Shown here: positions 50,767 to 57,660 of the stretch, piece after piece | Layout of the letters: each line of letters opens with the position of its first letter | How positions within the stretch are numbered: the first letter of the stretch is position 1 | NCBI RefSeq assembly: GCF_041477585.1 | Contig: NZ_JBGNYA010000001.1 | Coordinates: 1,736,001-1,800,000 of the forward strand | Reading direction: 5' to 3' | Length of the DNA: 64,000 nucleotides | Origin: Halobellus sp. MBLA0158 | GTDB lineage: Archaea; Halobacteriota; Halobacteria; Halobacteriales; Haloferacaceae | The notes under the pieces: generated by a model | What the model was told of the DNA's origin: nothing | The model's database searches: none | The model's input: the letters and a program-made list of their open reading frames with translations, nothing else | Program-made: the position numbers and the translations under genes

Positions 50767-51977
50767 TCTCGATCAGCAAACTCCTCTGTGACCTCGACGC
50801 CGAGGGCGACGGGCTCCGCTACGACGACGGCCGCGACTCCGCGAAGGAACAGATCACAGAAGAGCGGACGACGAAGCCGGTCGTCGTCTGGAACCTCACG
50901 CGGCGCTGCAACCTCTACTGCGAGCACTGCTACGCCGGGGCCGACCTCGACGCCGCGCCCGGCGAGCTCACGACCGCCGAGGGCAAGCAGCTGCTCGACG
51001 AACTCGCGGACTACGGCGTCCCGGTCGTGCTCTTTTCGGGCGGCGAGCCGCTCGTCCGCGACGACCTCGAAGAGCTGGTCGGCCACGCCGCTGACCGCGG
51101 CATCCGCCCCGTGCTCTCGACGAACGGCACGCTCGCGACGCCCGAGCGTGCTCAGGCGCTCCGCGCGGCCGGCCTGAAGTACGCGGGCGTCTCCGTCGAC
51201 GGGATGCCCGAGCGCAACGACGCCTTCCGCGGCGAGGAGGGCGCCTTCGACGCCGCCGTGCGGGGCATCGAGAACTTCCTCGACGCGGGGCTGAAGACCG
51301 GGCTCCGGTACACCATCACCGAGAAGAACGCCGCCGATATGGAGTCGGTCGTCGACCTGCTCTCGGAGGTCGGCCTCGATCGCTTCTGCTTTTACCACCT
51401 CGATTACGGCGGCCGCGGCGGCGAGATCGCGGACGCGGACCTCTCGCCCGAGGAGCGGCGCCGGGCGGTCGAGCGGCTCTGTGAGATGACCCTCGACTAC
51501 CACCGGAACGGAGAGGAGATCGAGACCCTGCTCGTCGGCAACTACTGCGACGCCGCGTTCCTCGTCGAGTACGCCCGCGAGCACTTCGGCGAGGCGAAGG
51601 CCGACGCCGTCCGCCGGTACCTCGAAGTGAACGGCGGCGACCCGACCGGCGAGCGCGTCGCCGACGTCGACTACCAGGGCAACGTCCACCCGACGCAGTT
51701 CTGGCAGGGGTACAGCCTCGGCAACGTCCGCGACCGGCCGTTCGGCGCCATCTGGGAGGACGAGTCGAACCCCCTCCTGCGCGCGCTCCGCAACCGCGAG
51801 GCGCACCTCTCGGGGCGCTGTGCGAGCTGTCAGTACCAGGACATCTGCCGCGGCGGCTCCCGGCTCCGCGCGATCGCCGCCGAGGGCGACGTCTTCGGTC
51901 CCGACCCGCAGTGTTACCTGACGCCGCGAGAGCGCCTCGGACCCGCCGCCGACCCGAGCGGCTCCGCGGCCGACTGA
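50763..51977 (+). CDS. ahbC: AhbC-like radical SAM/SPASM enzyme (12,18-didecarboxysiroheme deacetylase type)
   Basis: The 404 residues begin MISISKLLCDLDAEGDGLRY, the characteristic AhbC N-terminus. The radical SAM cluster is bound by C49, C53 and C56 (RRCNLYCEHCYAG). VLFSGGEPLVRDD and VLSTNGTLA are SAM-binding blocks, and a C-terminal SPASM region has C353, C356, C362 and C384. AhbC removes acetate side chains from didecarboxysiroheme in the siroheme-dependent haem pathway used by archaea. Other pathway genes are not here. Its partner gene is the Htur_1727 member; nearby is a haem-copper oxidase. Confidence 0.85.
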   Translation: MISISKLLCDLDAEGDGLRYDDGRDSAKEQITEERTTKPVVVWNLTRRCNLYCEHCYAGADLDAAPGELTTAEGKQLLDELADYGVPVVLFSGGEPLVRDDLEELVGHAADRGIRPVLSTNGTLATPERAQALRAAGLKYAGVSVDGMPERNDAFRGEEGAFDAAVRGIENFLDAGLKTGLRYTITEKNAADMESVVDLLSEVGLDRFCFYHLDYGGRGGEIADADLSPEERRRAVERLCEMTLDYHRNGEEIETLLVGNYCDAAFLVEYAREHFGEAKADAVRRYLEVNGGDPTGERVADVDYQGNVHPTQFWQGYSLGNVRDRPFGAIWEDESNPLLRALRNREAHLSGRCASCQYQDICRGGSRLRAIAAEGDVFGPDPQCYLTPRERLGPAADPSGSAAD

Positions 51978-52082
51978 CGAAATCGCAGAATCGACCGCCC
52001 GGACCGTTTTGCGACCGCTCGCGAGTCGACGTAGCGCCGTCGGCACAAGACTTAGATACTGTGTCGCGGTAACACAGACCAA

Positions 52083-52268
52083 ATGACCGACAGCGACCTC
52101 ACGTTTCCGGCGTGCTGTTCGGTCTGTCCGTACCGGAGCGCGTTCACGGCGTCCTGTACGCACGACCTCCGGCAGGCCGTGGTCGCCGAGATCGACGAGT
52201 CGCGTCCGTGTCCGATCTACGCCGAGGAGAAGACCGACGCGATGCGGCGACTGGCCGAGTCGTTGTAG
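52083..52268 (+). CDS. Five-cysteine mini-protein of unknown function (61 aa)
   Basis: The sequence includes PACCSVCPYRSAFTASCTHD and SRPCPIYAEE. Cysteines are C11, C12, C15, C25 and C43 with H27, enough for an Fe-S cluster, zinc or copper site. There is no signal peptide or membrane helix. A TATA-like ACTTAGATA sits about 30 nt upstream. It lies between ahbC and the oxidase operon, which makes a metal or haem delivery role thinkable, but no family is recognised. Confidence 0.7.
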   Translation: MTDSDLTFPACCSVCPYRSAFTASCTHDLRQAVVAEIDESRPCPIYAEEKTDAMRRLAESL

Positions 52269-52300
52269 CCCAGCGAGCGGAGTCCGGCGACGGCGGACCG

Positions 52301-52852
52301 TCAGCTCTCGGCCGGGACGTTCTCCAGTCGCACCGTCCGGTCGGTGACGGTCGCCCCCGACTCCCGGTACGTGACGGCCGTGACCGCCAGGCTCGCGGGC
52401 GATTCACCCGTCGGCAGTTCCCAGGTGTTCGTCAGCTCCCGCGTCTCTCCCGGCGGGATCTGCCCGGACGAAGCGCGCTCCTCGACGGTCGTCCCGTCGT
52501 CTGTCGTCACCGTGCTCAGGCGGAGTTCGTAGGGCGCCTCGCCCGCGTTCTCGACGTCGACGACCAGCTCGAACGTCCAGGAGCCGTCGTCGCTGATGTG
52601 GACGACCGCGTCGGTCACGATCTCGGTCGGCGCCGTCTCGGGCAGCAGTTCGTCGCCGATACCGACGCCCTGGGGCGGCGACGTCGTCGTGGTCGCCGTC
52701 GCCTCGCTTTCGCTTCCGTCGCCGCCGAACAGCCGCTCTCGGATCAGCCCGAGGAAGGTCGTCGCCTCGATCGCGATCGGGATGCCGATCCCGAGGCCGA
52801 CCAGGATGCGGATCAGCCACCGCCGGCTCACGTCGTCGTCAGCGTCGCTCAT
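52301..52852 (-). CDS. Membrane-anchored extracytoplasmic beta-domain protein beside the oxidase genes
   Basis: The 183 residues have one N-terminal membrane anchor (WLIRILVGLGIGIPIAIEAT, about 12-31). A short Thr/Ser spacer and an Ig-like beta domain follow (GSWTFELVVDVENAGEAPYE, SGQIPPGETRELTNTWELP). This resembles the FxLYD/CARDB-type folds of haloarchaeal surface proteins. It lies 45 bp downstream of the oxidase subunit I gene on the same strand, so it may be an accessory subunit. No metal ligands are seen. Confidence 0.7.
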   Translation of the reverse strand: MSDADDDVSRRWLIRILVGLGIGIPIAIEATTFLGLIRERLFGGDGSESEATATTTTSPPQGVGIGDELLPETAPTEIVTDAVVHISDDGSWTFELVVDVENAGEAPYELRLSTVTTDDGTTVEERASSGQIPPGETRELTNTWELPTGESPASLAVTAVTYRESGATVTDRTVRLENVPAES

Positions 52853-52897
52853 CCGTGCGTTGGTGTGCGGTCGCCGAAAGCGGTCTCGTCGGGCAGG

Positions 52898-54595
52898 TCA
52901 CGTCGGGAAGGGGACGCTTCCGGGCGTGAGGATCCCGTTCTCGATCATCCCCCACAGCGGGAGCCCGTAGGCGATCACCACGAGCACGACCGCGATGGCC
53001 GCCCACAGACGGAGGTTGTCGAGCACGCGCGGTCCGTCGTCTGCCCCGGACAGCGGCGCCGGAATCGAGCCGTTGACCCGGAGCTGGCCGGCGCCGCGGC
53101 GGGAGAGCCACGTCCCGAGCATCACGACCAGGAACATCGCCAGCCCGAGGAACAGGAGCGTGCCGCCGATCGCGATCTGCAGCTGCATCTCGGCGATGCT
53201 CCCGAGGACCGGATCGAACGCGCCCGCGCCGGCGTCGCCGAACAGCGGCTTAGCGGTCCGGCGCGGCAGTCCGGCGAGTCCGCCGCGGTGCATCGCGTTC
53301 GACATCAGCGTCATCCCCAGGAACCACACGTAGGGCTGGGCCATCGCGATGCGCCGGTGCTGGAGGCGCTTGCCCGTGAGCTGCGGGTAGAGCCAGTAGG
53401 CCGACGCCATCGCCGTCAGCGCGAACGCGGTGCCGACGGTGAGGTGGAAGTGACCGGGCACCCACAGCGTGTTGTGGATGAGGTAGTTGATGTTCATCCC
53501 GGCGTTGATCATCCCCGAGAAGCCGCCGGCGGCGAACATCAGCCCCGCGAGCGCCATCCCCGAGAACGCCGGCTTGTCCCAGGGGAGCGCGCGGAGCCAG
53601 CCGAGGTAGCCCTTGCCGCCGCGCTGGCGCGCCCCGTGTTCGAGCGACGCCACGACGGTGAACGCCGTCAAGAGCGAGGGGAGCAACAGCATCATCGTGT
53701 TCGTCATCGCGATGAACTTGAAGCCCTCGGCGATGCCGGGGTCGACGTACTGGTGGTGGAACCCGACCGGCGTCGACAGCAGGACGAACAGCACGAACAC
53801 GACCCGCGCGAGGGGGTCGCTGAACAGCCGGCCGCCGGCGAGCTTCGGCAGCACCGTGTACCAGGCCAGATAGCCCGGCAGGAGCCAGAAGTACACGACG
53901 GGGTGGCCGAAGTACCAGAACAGCGTCCGCGTCAGGAGCGGGTCGATCTCGCTGATCCACCCCAGCGACCACGGGATCAGGAAGACGACCACCTCGATGG
54001 CGACCCCGAGCGTGGAGAGGTACCACATGATGAACGTCGTCAGCACCATGAACGTCTGCAGCGGGATCCGCGAGTCCGGGTTCTCCCGCCGCCAGTCGCG
54101 GTACATCATGAAGTACTCGACCCCGACGATCCAGGAGCCGACGATGAGGAGCGCGGCGCCGACGTAGAACGCCGGGCTCGCCTTCAGCGGGACGTAGAAG
54201 GTGTAGAGCACGTCCGCGGAGTCGAACGGGAGGCCGGGGGCGAAGCCGTTCAGGATCGAGATCGCCGCGAGCGCGGTCCCGACGAACATCGAGCCGAACC
54301 CGAGCCACGCCAGTTTCGGGTTCGACATCGGCCGGTCGAGGCTCCGGGTGACGGCCCAAAGGAAGAACCCGCAGATGAAGAACGTCGTGAACACGAGCGC
54401 CAGCAGGACGCCGTGGCCGGTCAGGACCGTGTAGTACTGCGAGGCGTTGATCGGGAGCAGCGACCGGAGCGTGTTCGTCCGGTAGAGCGCCTGCAGGAGC
54501 CCGAAGAACCCCCCGAGCGCGAGCGCGACGAACGCGACCGCGAAGTGCCATCTCGTGAGCCGTGCGACCTCCGGATAGTCGTCGACGAACGTCAT
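52898..54595 (-). CDS. cbaA: Haem-copper terminal oxidase subunit I (ba3-like, type B)
   Basis: The 565 residues have about 13 membrane helices. Haem and copper ligands are in place: H61 (TGHGVLL) and H384 for the low-spin haem, H382 (GHFHLT) for the high-spin haem, H231 with cross-linked Y235 (GHPVVY), and H280-H281 (HHQY) for CuB. There is no K-channel pattern of A-type enzymes; the HPVVYFWLLPGYL motif is that of the ba3 class. It reduces O2 to water and pumps protons. The ATG overlaps the subunit II stop by 4 nt. Confidence 0.93.
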   Translation of the reverse strand: MTFVDDYPEVARLTRWHFAVAFVALALGGFFGLLQALYRTNTLRSLLPINASQYYTVLTGHGVLLALVFTTFFICGFFLWAVTRSLDRPMSNPKLAWLGFGSMFVGTALAAISILNGFAPGLPFDSADVLYTFYVPLKASPAFYVGAALLIVGSWIVGVEYFMMYRDWRRENPDSRIPLQTFMVLTTFIMWYLSTLGVAIEVVVFLIPWSLGWISEIDPLLTRTLFWYFGHPVVYFWLLPGYLAWYTVLPKLAGGRLFSDPLARVVFVLFVLLSTPVGFHHQYVDPGIAEGFKFIAMTNTMMLLLPSLLTAFTVVASLEHGARQRGGKGYLGWLRALPWDKPAFSGMALAGLMFAAGGFSGMINAGMNINYLIHNTLWVPGHFHLTVGTAFALTAMASAYWLYPQLTGKRLQHRRIAMAQPYVWFLGMTLMSNAMHRGGLAGLPRRTAKPLFGDAGAGAFDPVLGSIAEMQLQIAIGGTLLFLGLAMFLVVMLGTWLSRRGAGQLRVNGSIPAPLSGADDGPRVLDNLRLWAAIAVVLVVIAYGLPLWGMIENGILTPGSVPFPT

Positions 54596-55116
54596 TGGTC
54601 GGTCACCTCCTGTGACTCCATATCGAACTGGTCGCGGGGGACCACCTCGACGGTGCCGCGCATCGTGTGGTGGGCCGCCCCGCAGTACTCGTTACAGACG
54701 ATGTGGTACGTCCCGGGCTCGTCGAAGTTGACGGTGACCTCCGCGACCTGCCCCGGGATGACCATCGTGTTGACGTTCGTCCCGGCGAGGTTGAAACCGT
54801 GGGTCACGTCCGGGCTGCTGACGTAGAAGGTCACGTCGGTGTCGGCCGGGACGCGGATGGGCGAGTTCGTTCCCGGCTGGAACGCGAACTGCTGTGCGCG
54901 GACGTAGACGTCGTAGCCGCCGTCGTCGGCCTCGTAGACGCCCGGCTCGCGGAAGTTCTCGGAGTCGGTCAGCGCCGACGGATCGACGATGCCGCCGGAG
55001 TCGTCGACCATCGCGACGCCGGGGCCGACCGCCCCGTAGACGATCGTCGCGATCAGGACGACGATGAGCAGCAGCGATGCACCAAACCAGAGTTTCTCGA
55101 ATCTGTGTATCTCCAT
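54592..55116 (-). CDS. cbaB: Haem-copper oxidase subunit II (ba3 type, CuA domain)
   Basis: The 174 residues have a single N-terminal membrane helix (12-32) and a CuA cupredoxin domain. Ligands are H106 (VTHGFNL), C141, E143 and C145 (CNEYC), H149 and M152. The single transmembrane helix and short length mark the ba3 class. It accepts electrons from a blue copper protein, since haloarchaea have few c-type cytochromes. Eight bp separate it from the halocyanin-fusion gene upstream. Confidence 0.93.
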   Translation of the reverse strand: MEIHRFEKLWFGASLLLIVVLIATIVYGAVGPGVAMVDDSGGIVDPSALTDSENFREPGVYEADDGGYDVYVRAQQFAFQPGTNSPIRVPADTDVTFYVSSPDVTHGFNLAGTNVNTMVIPGQVAEVTVNFDEPGTYHIVCNEYCGAAHHTMRGTVEVVPRDQFDMESQEVTDQ

Positions 55117-55123
55117 CGTTGTC

Positions 55124-56395
55124 TCACCCGATTACCGTCGGTCCGTTCCCGAGGAACTCCACGAAGTATATGAACACCCACAGCCCCAGGAGTATGAGGA
55201 AGTACACGACGATGAGCGACGCCGTCCCGACGGGGTCGTAGTCGTCGTGACCGATCTCGGCGACCGGCTCCTCCGGGGGTGCTTCGGGCGTCCCCGTGCC
55301 CGTCTCCTCGTCGTCCTCGCCGAACGACGGTTCGTACTCGACCTCCCCGGCGTCTTCGCCCCGGTAGAAGCTCGCGATGATCGGCGCGAGCATCCCGAGG
55401 AGGATCGTCCCCGAGAAGAGGACCTCCCAGAGGGAGATCCCGCCGCCGACCGTGCCCGTGGGGCCGCCGTCGCCGCCGGCCCCGCTCGGTGCCGGCCCCA
55501 CGACGACGGCCGCCTTCATCCCGAGCGAGAGGTGGGGCTCGCAGTAGTACTTGTAGATGCCCTGCGTCTCGAAGGTGTGGCTGTAGGAGAACCCCTGATT
55601 CTCGATGGCCTCGTAGCCCTCCCAGCCCGCCCCGTCGGGCTGTGACTCGACGAGGATGTTGTGAGTGTTCGAGACCCACTCGAAGTTCACCGTGGTCCCG
55701 GGAGAGACGCGGACCGCGGCCGGCCCGTACGCGAAGGAGCCACCGTTGCCCTGGGAGCCGACTTGGATCGTGACCTCGTCTTGGCCCGTCCGGTCGACGG
55801 TCGTCCCGTCGTAGTTGCTCACCGCGCCCCCGGACGCGTCGCTCGTGAACCATCCGTCGTAGTTTCCGACGGCGACGCCGCCGCCGCTTTCCCCGCCGCC
55901 GGAGCCGGAACCGGAGCTGACGACGATGGCGGCCTTCATCCCGAGCGAGAGGTGGGGCTCGCAGTAGTACTTGTAGATGCCCTCGGTCTCGAAGGTGTGC
56001 GTGTAGGAGAACCCCTGATTCTCGATGGCCTCGTAGCCCTCCCAGCCCGCGCCGTCGGGCTGGGACTCGACGAGGATGTTGTGGGTGTTCGAGACCCACT
56101 CGAAGACGACCTCGGTCCCGGGCGAGATCTCGACGGCGGGCGGCCCGTAGGCGAAGGAACCGCCGTTGCCCTGGGAACCGACCTGGATCGTGACCTGATC
56201 CTGGCCCGTCCGGTCGACGGTCGTCCCGTCGTAGTTGTCTACTGCTCCGCCCCTGGCGTTGCTCGTGAACCATCCGCCGTACTCCTGGGCCGTGGCCGCC
56301 CCCGTCGCCGCCGTCCCCGCGGCGACGGCGGTCGCGGATCCGGCGGCCGCACGGAGGAGCCCGCGGCGCGAAACGCTCGTGTCTTTGCCTATCAT
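55124..56395 (-). CDS. Double-halocyanin membrane protein, oxidase electron donor subunit
   Basis: The 423 residues have a Tat signal (VSRRGLLRAAAGSATAVAAG) and two almost identical blue copper domains. Domain 1 (41-160) has ligands H105, C145, H148 and M153; domain 2 (181-300) has H245, C285, H288 and M293. They are spaced exactly 140 residues apart and differ at about 12 of 120 positions. Two membrane helices (about 323-343 and 391-415) with an acidic loop follow. It heads the operon with subunits II and I, so it probably feeds electrons to CuA and replaces small oxidase subunits. Confidence 0.9.
   Translation of the reverse strand: MIGKDTSVSRRGLLRAAAGSATAVAAGTAATGAATAQEYGGWFTSNARGGAVDNYDGTTVDRTGQDQVTIQVGSQGNGGSFAYGPPAVEISPGTEVVFEWVSNTHNILVESQPDGAGWEGYEAIENQGFSYTHTFETEGIYKYYCEPHLSLGMKAAIVVSSGSGSGGGESGGGVAVGNYDGWFTSDASGGAVSNYDGTTVDRTGQDEVTIQVGSQGNGGSFAYGPAAVRVSPGTTVNFEWVSNTHNILVESQPDGAGWEGYEAIENQGFSYSHTFETQGIYKYYCEPHLSLGMKAAVVVGPAPSGAGGDGGPTGTVGGGISLWEVLFSGTILLGMLAPIIASFYRGEDAGEVEYEPSFGEDDEETGTGTPEAPPEEPVAEIGHDDYDPVGTASLIVVYFLILLGLWVFIYFVEFLGNGPTVIG
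55496..56275 (-). repeat. Tandem 420-bp duplication encoding the two halocyanin domains
   Basis: The segments 55496-55855 and 55916-56275 encode near-identical halocyanin domains with a 420-bp period, including long runs of identical bases (for example around 55510-55660 and 55930-56080). The spacer encodes a Ser/Gly linker. High identity at synonymous sites suggests a recent duplication or ongoing gene conversion. Confidence 0.85.
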
Positions 56396-56672
56396 AGTGC
56401 TATCTCGACTGATCGAAAGCGACTACCGAAGCAGTCCGTGGCAAACGGTCGCATACAGAACACCGGCCGGACGGATCGACGACCGACGCCGCCCGTTCGG
56501 TCACGGCGCGTGACCGATCCCGGCCGTCTCTGACGGCCGTAGCGACCGACTCCCGTGCTACGCTTTCGTCCACGCCCGACGTTCCTCGCGTGTGGGTTAA
56601 AAAGGGATACTATATTCTCAGTCGGTGAAAACAGCGTCAACTACTAAGCCCGCGGGCCCCACACCGGAGTGT

Positions 56673-56855
56673 ATGAACCTCGGGCCACAGTTCGTCGCCG
56701 CAGTCCTGTTGCTCGCGCTCGTCCCGGTGGCCGCGTTCGCGCTCGCGCAGACGGGGATGGCCGCCGTGGCGCTCGTGAACGTGCTGCTGATCTTCGGCTG
56801 CCTGTACTACGTCCTCTCGGTTCGGGACGAGCCGCTGTCGCCGGTCGGGGAGTAG
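56673..56855 (+). CDS. Small membrane protein (60 aa) at the head of the copper operon
   Basis: The sequence MNLGPQFVAAVLLLALVPVA to YYVLSVRDEPLSPVGE forms two membrane helices (about 6-26 and 30-48). It is divergent from the oxidase operon and ends 7 bp before the TauE/SafE-like gene. Its position suggests a small oxidase-assembly or copper-handling protein; no family is recognised. The ATG at 56673 is used because the helix starts immediately after it. Confidence 0.68.
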   Translation: MNLGPQFVAAVLLLALVPVAAFALAQTGMAAVALVNVLLIFGCLYYVLSVRDEPLSPVGE

Positions 56856-56862
56856 TCCCGCG

Positions 56863-57642
56863 ATGACCGCCGGGACGACGGGCGCCGCGGTCCCGGACGT
56901 CGGCGTCGCGGCGCTCTTCGTCGTCGGCCTGTTCGGCGGCGCGCACTGCTTGGGGATGTGCGGACCGCTGGTGACGATGTACGGCGAACGGTTCGAGAGC
57001 GACGGCCGCGGACCGACCGCCCGGGCGCTCCGCCAACACGCGCTGTTCAACGCCGGCCGCACCCTGAGCTACGCCGCCATCGGGGCCCTGCTCGGCGCGC
57101 TCGGCGGCGCGGTCGTCAACGCGGGCGCGCTCGTGTCCGCCGGGACGCTCGTCCGGGGCGCGGCGGGGATCGTCGTCGGCGCGGTCGTGATCGCCGTCGG
57201 CGTCAGCTACGTGACGGGCGGCGGCATCGATCTTGCAGGCGGGTCCGTCCCGGTCGTCGGCGACGTCTTCGCCGCGGTCTCCGCCCGGCTCACGGCGCGC
57301 GTAGACACGTGGGCGACGGGACCGAAGATCGCCGGCCTTGGGGCGATGCACGGACTGCTCCCGTGTCCGATCCTCTATCCGGCGTTCCTCTACGCGCTGT
57401 CGACCGGCTCGGCCGTCTCCGGCGGCCTGGCGCTCGGCGCGCTCGGGCTCGGGACGTTCCCGTCGCTGTTCGTCTACGGGACCGTGCTCGATTCGGTCGG
57501 CGCGCCGCTCAGGCGACGGCTCCACCGCGGCATCGGCGTCGCCTTCGTGATCGCCGGGACGATCCCGCTCGCGAAGGGGCTGACCGCGCTCGGGTGGGCC
57601 GTGCCGCACATCCCGCTGCCGATGCCGCCGATGCCGACCTGA
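56863..57642 (+). CDS. Sulfite exporter TauE/SafE-like (CcoH/DsbD-like) membrane protein
   Basis: The 259 residues have six to seven membrane helices. GGAHCLGMCGPLVTMYG places Cys-x3-Cys in the first helix, and GAMHGLLPCPILYPAFLYAL carries the second Cys site, the pattern of copper-linked relatives found with CcoI/CopA genes. These are thought to move copper or reducing power for oxidase assembly. The P-type ATPase gene follows by 18 bp. Confidence 0.82.
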   Translation: MTAGTTGAAVPDVGVAALFVVGLFGGAHCLGMCGPLVTMYGERFESDGRGPTARALRQHALFNAGRTLSYAAIGALLGALGGAVVNAGALVSAGTLVRGAAGIVVGAVVIAVGVSYVTGGGIDLAGGSVPVVGDVFAAVSARLTARVDTWATGPKIAGLGAMHGLLPCPILYPAFLYALSTGSAVSGGLALGALGLGTFPSLFVYGTVLDSVGAPLRRRLHRGIGVAFVIAGTIPLAKGLTALGWAVPHIPLPMPPMPT

Positions 57643-57660
57643 CGACGACGAACCACACCG

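Noticed and set aside
52112..54826. A 904-codon open frame on the plus strand across the oxidase subunit I gene
   Set aside because: It is antisense to a gene with complete haem and copper ligands; its translation is low-complexity Arg/Glu/Pro sequence.
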